From the NCBI RefSeq assembly GCF_000300875.1, contig NZ_AMSG01000008.1:1-64000 (forward strand): a stretch of 64,000 nt of DNA, written 5' to 3'. Below the pieces are notes generated by a model. That model did not search any database. It saw only the letters and a program-made list of their open reading frames with translations, and was not told the DNA's origin. Shown here in pieces: positions 39,886 through 49,571 of this stretch (within the stretch, counting starts at the first letter, position 1; every line of letters begins with the position of its first letter). Both the position numbers and the translations under genes were made by a program. The stretch comes from Galbibacter marinus (GTDB taxonomy: Bacteria > Bacteroidota > Bacteroidia > Flavobacteriales > Flavobacteriaceae).

Positions 39886-41256
39886 CTAGTCCATGGAATT
39901 TAGAATCGCCAAAACATCCTCCTTTGTAGTATCTGGGTTTATAAAACAAAATCTAGCTATAGTTTCAAAGTCATCAGCAGTCCTCCATTTGGTAGGGGTT
40001 ACCAGCGCAAATCCTTCTCGGTGATTTTTATAGGTCCAGTTACGGTAGTCATCAGGAGTCCATCCCTTTCTTCTAAAGAGCACACAAGATAAACTAGGTT
40101 CTCTTACTAACTCTACGTTTGGATTCTCTTTTATGAGTTCCCCTGCAAGTTGTGCTAAACTTATACCCTGCTCCACTGATGATTTATACTTATCAGTACC
40201 GTGCATCGCTAAAGAAAACCAAAGAGGTAATCCTCGAACTCTACGTGTTAACTGAATTTGATAATCAGAAGGGTTAAAGCCATGTGCTCCAGGGTCCTTA
40301 AATATCTCTAAATAAGAACCTTCTTGAGAATGGGCTTCTTTTGCCAGTTCTGGGTTCTTATAGATAATCGCTCCACAATCATAAGGTGAAAATAACCATT
40401 TATGAGGATCAATAGTGATACTATCAGCTCTTTCAATTCCATGGAACAAATGTCGAACAGAATCAGCAGCCAATGCTCCTCCTCCATAAGCGGCATCCAC
40501 ATGAAACCAAAGATTCTCAGCCTCACAAATACCTGCAACACCATCTAAATCGTCAATGATCCCTGCGTTGGTGGTTCCTCCCGTTGCAACAACTGCAAAT
40601 AGTCGTTTGCGTTGTTCAGGGCTAAGGCTATCGATTTTTTCTTTTAAGTCCTCTTGACTCATTCTGTCTTCTGTCTCTACCAACAGTACATCAGCATCAA
40701 TGACCTTAGCCATAGATTTTATAGATGAATGGGCTCCGACAGAGGTAATCATCAATCCTTTTTGACCAATATTCTCTGGGTTTTTTCGCCAATTTTCACG
40801 TGCAGTAACCATAGCTGACAAATTCGCTGCGGTACCTCCACTTGTAAAAACGCCAAAAGCACCTTGAGGAAGTCCGGTTAAAGACACCAACCATTTCATA
40901 GCCTCCATCTCACAAAATATGCCTCCTGCACCTTCCATCCAATACGCCCCATGAATACTCGATGCAGAGGTCACTAAATCAAACATGATTGAAGCTCTAG
41001 TGGGTGAAGCAGGAACAAATGCCAAATGTCTTGGATGATCGATAGGGACAGTAGCCTTAATCAAAACATCTTTAAACAATTGAAAAGCCCGCTCCCCGCC
41101 TATTCCTTCTTCGGTGATGGTCTCACCTACCAAGGCTCTTAATTCTTCTTCTGATTTAGGATGTCCCAGCTCTGGAGATACTGAGGTAATTCTATTTAAA
41201 ACGTATTTCATGACATCAAGAGTCATTTCTACGCTTTCCATGTCAATATCGTACAT
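39886..41256 (-). CDS. PLP-dependent group II decarboxylase
   Basis: About 456 residues from the ATG at 41256. The frame is open for 20 more codons to an ATG at 41316, but a good promoter box (41272-41279) lies inside that extension, favouring 41256 or 41241. It is a fold-type I PLP enzyme of the aromatic-L-amino-acid/glutamate decarboxylase family: SGGTAANL binds phosphate, HVDAAYGGG holds the Asp that pairs with the pyridine nitrogen, and the Schiff-base Lys is in TIDPHKWLF. The substrate cannot be read safely; aromatic amino acids are the usual guess. Confidence 0.88.
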   Translation of the reverse strand: MYDIDMESVEMTLDVMKYVLNRITSVSPELGHPKSEEELRALVGETITEEGIGGERAFQLFKDVLIKATVPIDHPRHLAFVPASPTRASIMFDLVTSASSIHGAYWMEGAGGIFCEMEAMKWLVSLTGLPQGAFGVFTSGGTAANLSAMVTARENWRKNPENIGQKGLMITSVGAHSSIKSMAKVIDADVLLVETEDRMSQEDLKEKIDSLSPEQRKRLFAVVATGGTTNAGIIDDLDGVAGICEAENLWFHVDAAYGGGALAADSVRHLFHGIERADSITIDPHKWLFSPYDCGAIIYKNPELAKEAHSQEGSYLEIFKDPGAHGFNPSDYQIQLTRRVRGLPLWFSLAMHGTDKYKSSVEQGISLAQLAGELIKENPNVELVREPSLSCVLFRRKGWTPDDYRNWTYKNHREGFALVTPTKWRTADDFETIARFCFINPDTTKEDVLAILNSMD

Positions 41257-41271
41257 AAACACTATTTTGAG

Positions 41272-41279
41272 CAAAGGTA
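41272..41279 (-). promoter_or_regulatory. -7 promoter box (TACCTTTG) for the decarboxylase-DUF3820 operon
   Basis: Matches TAnnTTTG on the minus strand. The predicted start near 41268 argues for the shorter decarboxylase N-terminus. Confidence 0.4.
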
Positions 41280-41440
41280 GCCTTTTGAACTGTTTTTCCA
41301 TTAAAATTACCTCCATGGTTCCAAGAAAAAAATCTAGAAAGCAAAACAGAGAACACTTACCACCTGAGTTTGAGTCACTAAGAAAAGTACCTTAATTCGA
41401 ATGGCAATAATATGGAAAGTAAATTACAGAGTTTGTATAT

Positions 41441-43054
41441 TTAAATTCGGATCAGGACAAACTCAGCGCGCAATGGATCTAGCTCTTCCAATAGAAGTTT
41501 AATAAATAGCGGTCCATACTGCACGTATAAATTTGAAAAATTATCAGTTCGTTCTTGTAAGCTACCGTTGGGAAACAGCTCATTTTGAAGTGCAGTTAAT
41601 CTTAGTACCTGGTCTGATAGTTTTTTCTTTTGGGCTTTTAACAAGCGTTTTTCCAAACGGTCAAGTCCTCTAAGTTGTTTAATTTCTTGGGCTTTCACTG
41701 CACCTAAAAACGTCTTATCAGTTTGTTCGGCGATTTTGTACATTTCCTGGAATTGCTCCGTTAGATGTTTTTTTTGTTTACTGAAATCAATATCAATATT
41801 GCTAATTTCTCTTATTTTACTATTTATAAAGGAATTCTTATCTAAAAAAAGCTGCTTGTCACTGATGTTCAATTTCTCGAGCTTATTGGACTGTTTCTCA
41901 GAAATAATTAATGCAGAATTTCTAAGAAGCAACATTGGAAATGGCACCTTTTGAGAGTCAAAAAATCCTTTGAGTTCCAACCAATAGGCAATTTCTCCTC
42001 CACCTCCGATATAACAAAGGTTAGGCAAAATCACTTCCTGATACAATGGCCTAGTCATAACATTGGGTGAGAATCGTTCAGGGTAATTAGTAAGGTGCTC
42101 TTCCAATTCTTGATGGCTCCAAATGATATCAGTATTGTTGACTCCAAAACCATTTTCTGTTTCTATAATGCGCTCCCTCTTGCCTGTTTGTAGATAAAAC
42201 AGGTTTATCGCTCTTGGATTCACTTGTATCTTATATGAAGAATCTACATTGTTTAATTCTGAGATAGTTTCTTCGACAGTGTTTTGTGATGTAGACTCAA
42301 ATAGCTCTTGTCTCATATGTGGAATAAAAAGACGCTTTAACGCCTTATCCGATGCATCCAAAATAACCAGCCCTTGCTCAGAAAATAATTGGTTAACGAT
42401 ATAGCGAGTAGCATCCGCTAAATTGTCATGCTCGATATATGCATTATGAAATAAATCCACCAGCGCTTGTGCTTGTATTCCCTTTCCGAGCTCTGATGAG
42501 AATAGCTCCAACACGCAATCTAATCCTTCAGTGGGATATGCCCCCACCATACCGCCTTGCTGATTTGTACCCGGGCCCTGCCATTGAAATTTCTTACCAT
42601 TGAAATTAAAAAAGTTAATTTCTTCAAAATCGTGATCCTCACTCGCCATCCAGTACACAGGAACAAAACAGTTGTTAGGATGTTGCTGTTGTAACTCTTT
42701 ACAAAGATTTATGGTACTTACAATTTTGTAAAGAAAATAAAGCGGGCCTGTGAATAAATTTAATTGATGCCCAGTAACTACTGTAAAAGTATCTTCATCC
42801 TCTAAAGCCGTGATATTCGCAATAGTGGCACTTGATGTTTGAAAGCCTTGATATTGCCTCTGTAAGACACTGCTTAACACCTTTCTATTTTCCTGGGTAA
42901 ACGACTCTTTCTTTTCCTTTAGTTGATCTGCAAAATTTTCAAGATGTGGAAATCGATTATAAAAAGGTTTTAACTCCTGTTTCTGATCAAGGTAGTCACA
43001 TATAAGCTTTGAAAAATAATTTGTTTGTGGAAAAGATAAATAGGATGTTGGCAT
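41441..43054 (-). CDS. bshC: bacillithiol biosynthesis cysteine-adding enzyme BshC
   Basis: 537 residues of the BshC/YllA family; it adds cysteine to glucosaminyl-malate in the last step of bacillithiol synthesis. Characteristic blocks include VVTGHQLNLFTGPLYF, PVYWMASEDHDFEEIN and LYQEVILPNLCYIGGGGEIAYW, followed by a long C-terminal coiled coil. bshA and bshB are not in the window. Its presence indicates bacillithiol as the low-molecular-weight thiol of this organism. Confidence 0.93.
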   Translation of the reverse strand: MPTSYLSFPQTNYFSKLICDYLDQKQELKPFYNRFPHLENFADQLKEKKESFTQENRKVLSSVLQRQYQGFQTSSATIANITALEDEDTFTVVTGHQLNLFTGPLYFLYKIVSTINLCKELQQQHPNNCFVPVYWMASEDHDFEEINFFNFNGKKFQWQGPGTNQQGGMVGAYPTEGLDCVLELFSSELGKGIQAQALVDLFHNAYIEHDNLADATRYIVNQLFSEQGLVILDASDKALKRLFIPHMRQELFESTSQNTVEETISELNNVDSSYKIQVNPRAINLFYLQTGKRERIIETENGFGVNNTDIIWSHQELEEHLTNYPERFSPNVMTRPLYQEVILPNLCYIGGGGEIAYWLELKGFFDSQKVPFPMLLLRNSALIISEKQSNKLEKLNISDKQLFLDKNSFINSKIREISNIDIDFSKQKKHLTEQFQEMYKIAEQTDKTFLGAVKAQEIKQLRGLDRLEKRLLKAQKKKLSDQVLRLTALQNELFPNGSLQERTDNFSNLYVQYGPLFIKLLLEELDPLRAEFVLIRI

Positions 43055-43330
43055 AGTATGTTTTAAAATATCTCGCTTTGCTAATGCACAGAGTTCTTAA
43101 ATTTTATAGTTTTAAGTCGTTTACTAAAATGAGAACTTACCCCAGGCTTAATTTAATTTGAATTTTAGTTCCCAAAATTTAACATTATGTCTCAAAAGTA
43201 AACAAATTTCAATTCTAGAATTAACTCTAGAAAAATATTAAAGATAAGTATCCTTAAATTTTTTCTCTATTATCGCATAAAATTATAGGAAAAGTTTAAC
43301 TTCATTACTTGATATTCTAAACTAAGTTAG
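43055..43330. other. divergent AT-rich spacer between bshC and the DUF6807 gene
   Basis: 276 bases with no gene. The notable element is a perfect palindrome at 43211-43222, listed separately. No clear TAnnTTTG box faces the DUF6807 gene. Confidence 0.4.
43211..43222. promoter_or_regulatory. palindrome AATTCTAGAATT, possible operator
   Basis: Perfect 12-bp palindrome followed 3 bases later by a second CTCTAGAAA half-like element. It lies 109 bases before the DUF6807 start. The bound protein is unknown. Confidence 0.25.
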
Positions 43331-44245
43331 ATGAAAGCGGCATTGTTTACCATTATTATTTCCCTATTATCCTTTATGGGAATGGCTCAAGGATTCAAGG
43401 CACACAGTACCCCTCAAGGTATTCTAATAACCGAATCCAATCAAAAAGTGATGTTTTTTCAAAAACAAACCAAATCATTGGACCATCAGTACCCCCGTGC
43501 CAATTACATCCATCCTTTATTTGATTTACAAGGTAAGGTACTAACTGAGGATTTCCCCGAAGACCATAGGCACCATCGAGGGATATTTTGGGCATGGCAC
43601 CAAGTGCTAGTTCAAGGCAAACCAATGGGTGATTCTTGGGAGTGCAAAGATTTCTTTTGGGATGTAAAAAAAGTAACCTCAGAAAATATAGGAGAAAACC
43701 TACAACTTCAAATTAAAACACAGTGGAAATCTCCTAATTACAGTAAGGATGGACAACAGCTCCCTTTTATAGAAGAACACACTAAAATCACTTTATATCA
43801 AAGAACAAAAAACCATAGGATATTGGATTTCGAAATATCATTAACAGCCCTTGTTCAGGATGTACAAATTGGAGGATCAAACGACGTTAAAGGTTACGGA
43901 GGATTCTCCACCAGATTTAAACTTCCTTCTGATATTAAATTTACCTCCTTAGGTGAATCTATCCCCCCTAGAAACGAAGCAGTTCAAGCTGGTCGTGGAA
44001 TGCAAATGGATGGGAAGATTAATTCTGATCAAAAATTAGGGGTTCTAGTAGTAGCTAGTAAATCAAACCCCGAGCCCAACAACTCATGGATACTGCGCTC
44101 AGAAAACAGTATGCAGAACCCTGTTTACCCAGGAGCTGAGTTAGTTTCCGTATCAAGTGATACTCCAACAATTCTTAAGTACCGTATCGTGGTTTATAAT
44201 AATAAACCTAGTGAACAGGAACTTGATTTGTGGCAGGAATTTTAA
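43331..44245 (+). CDS. DUF6807 (PmoA-like) secreted protein
   Basis: 304 residues with an N-terminal signal peptide (MKAALFTIIISLLSFMGMAQG). It matches the PF14100/DUF6807 family: LDHQYPRANYIHPLF, PEDHRHHRGIFWAWHQV (His-rich, a possible metal or active site) and NPEPNNSWILRSENS near the C-terminus. Despite the PmoA label, the family is unrelated to methane oxidation. It often occurs with Gfo/Idh/MocA oxidoreductases in carbohydrate loci of Bacteroidota and Planctomycetota. The function is unknown; a sugar-binding or lyase-like beta-sandwich is plausible. Confidence 0.82.
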   Translation: MKAALFTIIISLLSFMGMAQGFKAHSTPQGILITESNQKVMFFQKQTKSLDHQYPRANYIHPLFDLQGKVLTEDFPEDHRHHRGIFWAWHQVLVQGKPMGDSWECKDFFWDVKKVTSENIGENLQLQIKTQWKSPNYSKDGQQLPFIEEHTKITLYQRTKNHRILDFEISLTALVQDVQIGGSNDVKGYGGFSTRFKLPSDIKFTSLGESIPPRNEAVQAGRGMQMDGKINSDQKLGVLVVASKSNPEPNNSWILRSENSMQNPVYPGAELVSVSSDTPTILKYRIVVYNNKPSEQELDLWQEF

Positions 44246-44259
44246 ATTCTTTTTTGGAT

Positions 44260-44664
44260 TCATCTCCAGTTAAACTGAATATCCTTTTTTATATCTGGGT
44301 GCAAGCTATAGTATACTGGACAGGTCAAAGCCGCGTTTTCCAATATTTTTCTGTGTTTTTGCTCTGCAACACTGGGAAAATCAAAAATCACTTTAATTTC
44401 TGATATCCTCCTCGGGTTGGTATCCATCACCTTAGTTACAGTGGCGGTTGTATCGGTAAGGTCAATATCTAGATCGTTTGCCTTAATACCCATAATGGTC
44501 ATCATACAGCTAGCTAGAGCCGTCGCAACAGTATCTGTTGGAGAAAAGGCTTCCCCTTTACCATTGTTATCAACTGGTGCATCAGTAATAAAAGAATTGC
44601 TACTTTTTATGTGAACACATTTAGTTCTTAGCGCTCCCAAGTAGGTCACTATCGAGGTCGACAT
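44260..44664 (-). CDS. OsmC family peroxiredoxin-like protein
   Basis: 134 residues from the ATG at 44664; another in-frame ATG lies 4 codons upstream. It is of the OsmC/Ohr family, thiol-dependent organic hydroperoxide reductases. The two redox cysteines are in TALASCMMTIMG and AALTCPVYYS, and SPTDTVATAL precedes the first. Its start overlaps the 3' end of the LysM-PBP gene by 44 bases, so translation may be coupled. In a bacillithiol-containing cell it may use that thiol or dihydrolipoamide as reductant; this is inference. Confidence 0.88.
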   Translation of the reverse strand: MSTSIVTYLGALRTKCVHIKSSNSFITDAPVDNNGKGEAFSPTDTVATALASCMMTIMGIKANDLDIDLTDTTATVTKVMDTNPRRISEIKVIFDFPSVAEQKHRKILENAALTCPVYYSLHPDIKKDIQFNWR

Positions 44665-46582
44665 TTTTTTCTGCATCTTTAATTTCTAAATTTTCGTATT
44701 TGACAATATATACCGCTTGGTTAATATACCCACCTGAGGGCACCTGTACATAATCAAATTTATTTTCTAAGTATTCTGTTTCACTTACCCTAGAGGCCAC
44801 CAAACTGAGGTCCTTATTATAGGAAAGTCTAAGAATAACATCCATTGTTAAGTCAAACCCTCTTGTAGCGTATCGATTTGGAGTAATTCCATATTTCTTT
44901 TCATAAGCCAAACTAAACTCTCCTTCAAAATTGGACATCTTATCCATGGAAGGGAAATGAAATTGAAGGTTTGATAAGTGCATGTTGGATATATTGCCAC
45001 TATCGTAAGCACTCCCTCTAAAGGTTGTTAACAATACAATATCATGTTCCTGATTCTTTGCTGAATTCACTACTCCTGTAATATTGGTCAGTAATGGAAT
45101 GCTGTTAGTTTCAACGATCACCCAATTTTGTTTATCTGCAGAAAGAAAAGGATTTATCTCATCCAAACGAATAAATTTATCTTCTATTGGATTTATAATT
45201 TTTGCTCCAGGAAAAATAGTTTGAAGTTTTGCTTTAATAGCAGCACTTTTTAAATCCGCAATTATTATAACGTTCTTATCAACTCCATAGTCTCTAAGAA
45301 ATGTATACATACGTTCTCTGAGCAAGTTGTCTGCTGGCAGTGTTTGAAATACATTCGGACCTAGGTTGATTCCCTTATTCGAAAAAGGAGAGAATATCGG
45401 CGTTTGAGATGCTCCTAAATAGGTAGTTAATCTATTAAACCCAACAGGTAGTATTGGCCCGATTACAGCATCGGATCCTAATAAATCTCCGCTGGTTGCG
45501 ATTTGATTTACTCTACCCGCGTCCGCCTGGCTGTCGATTACATTGACATCCACAGTTAAACCAAGTTGTTTTGCAGAATCTATCGCCATGAGGGCTCCAG
45601 TATAGAAGTCAAGAGCTATTCCCATTAAACGGTCTTTAGTTATTTTTTCCTTGCTATTCTTGAGCTCGTCAAAATCTAGATCATTAAGTTTAAAAGGTAG
45701 AACCAACGATAAGCGAGTCGTTTGGTTGTAATTCAAGCTATCTAATAAGGAAAAACGCTCCACTAATTGACCATCACTTATAGCCATATCACCCGTTTTT
45801 TCCTTTGGCAATTTTAAAACCATTCCAACTTTTAGCCCCCCTTCTCTAACTTCAGGATTAAGGCTCTCAATCTCCTGCTGCGTAACACCTAGTTTCACCT
45901 TTAGCCTATAGAATCCTTCTTTGGGTAAAACAGTATAGTAATTGTACTGTTCAATCTGAACAGGTGTCTTTTCATTTCCTGCAACAAATGGAACCCAAAG
46001 CGTATCTCCTGGATTTAAAACATCTTGCATTCCAGGGTTTAGAACCTTTAAAGAATCTACTGTAATTCCATGCTCGTATGCAATTCTCCAAGGCCCTTCT
46101 TTAGGAGAAACTACATAAGGAAGTAAATCTGATCTGTCAAAACCTCCTTCTGTAATTCCGGTGGAAGCATATACAGGTATTCTAATCTTTTGATTTCTGT
46201 CTAATTGCTGGCTGTATAATTCTTTATTGTATCGTTTAATATCATCGATACTGACATTGTATTGTTTAGAAATCCCATAAAGGGTTTCTTTGCGATTTAC
46301 TTTATGTGTTATAAAGCGTGTCACTTCTCCTGGTTGCCCAGTTTGGGGTTGTTCACCAGTTGTTTGCTGCTCTGCTAATGGGACAATAAGAATAGTGTTT
46401 GCCTTCACCCCGTCTTTTACCTCTGGATTTAAACTTAAAATAGAATACGGAGTTACTCTATAATGTTTGGCAATACTCTCTAAAGTCTCACCTTGTTTAA
46501 CTGCGTGTGTTTCATACTTTTGCGCATGTAGGCTCACACAACTAAAGAACAATATGACAAAGACTATTTTATTGATATTCAT
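44621..46582 (-). CDS. LysM-repeat protein fused to a type-1 periplasmic-binding domain
   Basis: 653 residues from ATG 46582 (a TTG 5 codons upstream is less likely). A signal peptide is followed by four LysM-like repeats (about 22-70, 88-137, 150-196 and 205-255), the first two with clear GETLESIAKHY and KETLYGISKQY motifs. The C-terminal 370 residues resemble the ABC-type amino-acid-binding (PBP1) fold, with VIGPILPVGFNRL and GSAYDSGNISN. This pairs murein binding with a fold also used by LpoA, the activator of penicillin-binding proteins. A role in regulating peptidoglycan synthesis is therefore possible but unproven. Confidence 0.82.
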   Translation of the reverse strand: MNINKIVFVILFFSCVSLHAQKYETHAVKQGETLESIAKHYRVTPYSILSLNPEVKDGVKANTILIVPLAEQQTTGEQPQTGQPGEVTRFITHKVNRKETLYGISKQYNVSIDDIKRYNKELYSQQLDRNQKIRIPVYASTGITEGGFDRSDLLPYVVSPKEGPWRIAYEHGITVDSLKVLNPGMQDVLNPGDTLWVPFVAGNEKTPVQIEQYNYYTVLPKEGFYRLKVKLGVTQQEIESLNPEVREGGLKVGMVLKLPKEKTGDMAISDGQLVERFSLLDSLNYNQTTRLSLVLPFKLNDLDFDELKNSKEKITKDRLMGIALDFYTGALMAIDSAKQLGLTVDVNVIDSQADAGRVNQIATSGDLLGSDAVIGPILPVGFNRLTTYLGASQTPIFSPFSNKGINLGPNVFQTLPADNLLRERMYTFLRDYGVDKNVIIIADLKSAAIKAKLQTIFPGAKIINPIEDKFIRLDEINPFLSADKQNWVIVETNSIPLLTNITGVVNSAKNQEHDIVLLTTFRGSAYDSGNISNMHLSNLQFHFPSMDKMSNFEGEFSLAYEKKYGITPNRYATRGFDLTMDVILRLSYNKDLSLVASRVSETEYLENKFDYVQVPSGGYINQAVYIVKYENLEIKDAEKNVDLDSDLLGSAKN

Positions 46583-46635
46583 ATAAATTGGTTTCAATTT
46601 TGTATTAACAACCGTGGTGTCACAGCATGGAAATC

Positions 46636-46643
46636 CAAAAGTA
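46636..46643 (-). promoter_or_regulatory. -7 promoter box (TACTTTTG) for the LysM-PBP gene
   Basis: Matches TAnnTTTG on the minus strand. The predicted start near 46632 gives a 50-base leader. Confidence 0.4.
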
Positions 46644-46658
46644 CAAATGTTTTTGTTA

Positions 46659-48188
46659 TTACTCCCACTCTATAGTTGCTGGTGGTTTCGAGCTAATATC
46701 GTATACTACTCTATTAACGCCTTTTACCTTATTTATTATATCATTAGACACCTTTTGTAAAAATTCATAAGGTAAATTCACCCAATCAGCGGTCATACCG
46801 TCTGTGCTCTCTACAGCTCTTAGCGCTACACACTTTTCATAGGTACGTTCATCTCCCATAACACCCACAGAATTAACAGGCAATAATATCGCCCCTGCTT
46901 GCCAAACTTTATCATACAGTCCAGCATTTCGTAGTCCATTTATAAAAATGGCATCAACCTCTTGCAATATACGTACTTTTTCCGCTGTAATATCACCAAG
47001 AATTCGGATAGCCAATCCAGGACCAGGAAATGGATGCCTTCCTAATAATTCTGGATTAATACTCATCGAAGCACCCACACGTCGAACCTCATCCTTAAAC
47101 AACATCCTTAAAGGCTCAACAATTTTTAATTTCATAAAGTCAGGAAGTCCACCTACATTATGGTGACTTTTAATAGTAGCAGAAGGACCATTAACTGAAA
47201 TAGACTCGATCACATCAGGATAAATAGTTCCTTGTCCTAGCCATTTAACATCATTAATTTCATGAGCCTCATCATCGAAAACTTCAATAAAAACTTTTCC
47301 AATTGCCTTACGCTTGAGCTCAGGATCTGACTGCCCTTCCAATTCTTTTAAGAATCGATTAGAAGCATCCACCCCTTTAACATTCAGCCCCATTCCCTCG
47401 TACTGCTTCAATACACTTTCGAATTCATTTTTTCGAAGTAATCCATTATTCACGAAAATACAATACAAATTATCCCCTATTGCTTTGTTTAATAAAACAG
47501 CGGCGACAGTGGAATCTACTCCACCAGAGAGTCCAAGAACAACTTTGTCATTTCCAACCTTCTCTTTCAACTCTGCAACTGTCATGTCAACAAAGTTATC
47601 AGGGGTCCAACTCTGGGCAACACCTGCAATTTTAACCAAGAAGTTTTCTAAGAGCTGCTTCCCATCTGTAGTATGATATACCTCAGGGTGAAATTGAATG
47701 GCATAGGTAGATTCTCCTTCTATCTTATAGGCAGCAAACTGAACATCCTCAGTACTTGCCAATTTAACACCGTTTTCTGGTAATTTTTTAATCGAATCAC
47801 TATGGCTCATCCAAACTTGGCTGCCTGTATGAATCTCTTCAAAGAAAACTTCATTTTCTTCTATAAAAGAAAGTTTAGCACGGCCATACTCCCTAGTATC
47901 AGAAGGGGCTACTTCCCCTCCACTAAAATGAGCGATGTATTGTGCTCCATAACAAACCGCTAATGTAGGCAGCTTCCCTCTTATTTGAGATAAATCAGGA
48001 TGTGGAGCTTCCTCTGATCGCACTGAAAATGGGCTGCCAGAAAGAATCACTGCCTTGTATTGTGAAATGTCTTTTGGAGGATTGTTGAATGGATAAATTT
48101 CGCAGAAGATATTTAGCTCTCTAACGCGTCTTGCGATAAGTTGCGTAAACTGCGAACCGAAGTCTAAAATGAGTACGTTGTTTTGCAT
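46659..48188 (-). CDS. guaA: GMP synthase (glutamine-hydrolysing)
   Basis: 509 residues from ATG 48188. Converts XMP to GMP. The N-terminal class I glutaminase ([17 protein letters not shown], nucleophile Cys in [10 protein letters not shown], His in [10 protein letters not shown]) is followed by the ATP pyrophosphatase domain with the PP-loop GLSGGVDST and the C-terminal dimerisation domain ending IEWE. A -7 box ends only 3 bases upstream of the ATG, predicting a leaderless transcript. Confidence 0.98.
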   Translation of the reverse strand: MQNNVLILDFGSQFTQLIARRVRELNIFCEIYPFNNPPKDISQYKAVILSGSPFSVRSEEAPHPDLSQIRGKLPTLAVCYGAQYIAHFSGGEVAPSDTREYGRAKLSFIEENEVFFEEIHTGSQVWMSHSDSIKKLPENGVKLASTEDVQFAAYKIEGESTYAIQFHPEVYHTTDGKQLLENFLVKIAGVAQSWTPDNFVDMTVAELKEKVGNDKVVLGLSGGVDSTVAAVLLNKAIGDNLYCIFVNNGLLRKNEFESVLKQYEGMGLNVKGVDASNRFLKELEGQSDPELKRKAIGKVFIEVFDDEAHEINDVKWLGQGTIYPDVIESISVNGPSATIKSHHNVGGLPDFMKLKIVEPLRMLFKDEVRRVGASMSINPELLGRHPFPGPGLAIRILGDITAEKVRILQEVDAIFINGLRNAGLYDKVWQAGAILLPVNSVGVMGDERTYEKCVALRAVESTDGMTADWVNLPYEFLQKVSNDIINKVKGVNRVVYDISSKPPATIEWE

Positions 48189-48191
48189 GCG

Positions 48192-48199
48192 CAAAAATA
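48192..48199 (-). promoter_or_regulatory. -7 promoter box (TATTTTTG) abutting the guaA start codon
   Basis: Matches TAnnTTTG on the minus strand. With the G at -4, +1 coincides with the A of the ATG. Confidence 0.4.
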
Positions 48200-48365
48200 C
48201 TATTTAATAAGAAATTCGAAAGCCTTAACACGAGTATTTTTTCAACATTCAATTCTACAAAATGTTTACAAGTCTAAACTTACTTATTAGGCGGTTAAAT
48301 TTTAGGCAAACGATAGAACAATACTGGCCTGAGTAAAGAATCAAGTAAATTAAATCGTGCTCCAT

Positions 48366-48397
48366 TACTTTTGTATGGCTCAATTTCCCTACTTTTG
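48366..48397 (+). promoter_or_regulatory. two TACTTTTG -7 boxes in tandem
   Basis: TACTTTTG occurs at 48366-48373 and again at 48390-48397, both matching TAnnTTTG. Predicted leaders for the downstream gene are about 49 and 25 bases. They may be alternative promoters. Confidence 0.4.
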
Positions 48398-48425
48398 GAA
48401 TTACTAACTATTATCCAATATCAAC

Positions 48426-49358
48426 ATGAAAAAAACAATTCTAAAAAATCTTACGGCCATCGCCACGGTGTTGGCTGTTACCACTGTTATGTCCTGCAAG
48501 GAGAAAACAGAAAAAAAATCTGAAAACGCGACTCCTGCAGTCGAGCAGACTACACAAACAACCCAAGATCAATTTGGCGGTATTGCGCTTTACACTTTAC
48601 GCGATGATATGGGGAAAGATGTTGCTGGCACCCTGGAAGAGGTAGCAAAAGCTGGATATCAAAACCTAGAAGCTGCAGGTTATAAAGATGGTATGTATTA
48701 TGGTATGGCTCCTGAAGAATTTAAACAGCTTGCGGAATCTAAAGGACTTAACCTAATTAGCACACACCAGTCAAGTGCGACGCTGGACAATGCGGATAAA
48801 GAAATCGCAGATGCTAAAGCGGCAGGCTTTAAGTATTTTGTAATTCCCATTCCTCCTATGGGACATTTTAAATTCGATTCAAAAACGCAAACCATGGGAA
48901 TGGACCCTGATTTGGATTTTGTAGTTGATTTTTTAAATACTGTCGGTGAAAAATGTGCAGACGCTGGTTTACAATTACTATACCACAACCACGATTTTGA
49001 ATTCATGCCAAATGAAAATAACATTGTTCCAATTAAATATTTCCTTGAAAACACTGATCCAAAATATGTCAATTTTCAAATGGATCTCTTTTGGGTAACC
49101 AAAACTGGTGCAGATCCAGTTGCTTACTTTGAGGAATATCCTGGACGCTTTAAACTATGGCATGTTAAAGACATGGACGATGAAGGTAAATTTGCCCCTG
49201 TAGGTGAAGGCACCATTGACTTTGGAAGAATTTTAGCTAAAAAAGAGCAATCGGGAATGGAATATTATATGGTTGAACAAGACATGACTTTTGACCAAAC
49301 ACCTATAGAGGCAATTAATGTAAGCCATAAAGGACTTGAAGAAATCGGATTCAAATAG
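48426..49358 (+). CDS. sugar phosphate isomerase/epimerase-like TIM-barrel lipoprotein
   Basis: 310 residues. The signal peptide ends in VMSC with Cys24, then a polar linker leads into a xylose-isomerase-like TIM barrel (about 50-310). Barrel motifs include LEAAGYKDGMYYG, LISTHQSSATL, LLYHNHDFEFM, with His and Glu as likely metal ligands, and LWHVKDMDDEGKFAPVGEG. Lipid anchoring implies that it acts outside the cytoplasm, so the substrate is probably a free or keto sugar rather than a sugar phosphate. Relatives occur beside DUF1080 and Gfo/Idh/MocA genes like those at 54-57 kb. Confidence 0.87.
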   Translation: MKKTILKNLTAIATVLAVTTVMSCKEKTEKKSENATPAVEQTTQTTQDQFGGIALYTLRDDMGKDVAGTLEEVAKAGYQNLEAAGYKDGMYYGMAPEEFKQLAESKGLNLISTHQSSATLDNADKEIADAKAAGFKYFVIPIPPMGHFKFDSKTQTMGMDPDLDFVVDFLNTVGEKCADAGLQLLYHNHDFEFMPNENNIVPIKYFLENTDPKYVNFQMDLFWVTKTGADPVAYFEEYPGRFKLWHVKDMDDEGKFAPVGEGTIDFGRILAKKEQSGMEYYMVEQDMTFDQTPIEAINVSHKGLEEIGFK

Positions 49359-49387
49359 AAACGATTTCACTATGATAATCATTTAGG

Positions 49388-49420
49388 GATGGCAGGATTT
49401 AACTTCTGCCATCTTTTTTT
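49388..49420 (+). terminator. intrinsic terminator after the TIM-barrel gene
   Basis: GATGGCAG pairs with CTGCCATC around a 10-base loop, followed by eight T. Confidence 0.88.
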
Positions 49421-49422
49421 TC

Positions 49423-49445
49423 ACACCTTCTGTAAAGGTGTTTTA
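49423..49445 (+). terminator. second hairpin following the terminator
   Basis: ACACCTT/AAGGTGT with a 5-base loop, followed by TTTT. It could back up the first terminator or serve the opposing PepSY gene. Confidence 0.45.
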
Positions 49446-49571
49446 AACGCTCTAAGCTAATCCTATTAAATGATAGGAAATGATGGGAAGTAGGTATATA
49501 AATAAAAAGACGTGGCCCGTGAAGCCCCCCTCCATGGTTATTTGAAAAGACCCTACTAAAATTCACACGAT

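Noticed and set aside
41257-41316. 20-residue N-terminal extension of the PLP decarboxylase
   Set aside because: It contains the TACCTTTG promoter box and is not needed for the family fold. Not fully excluded.
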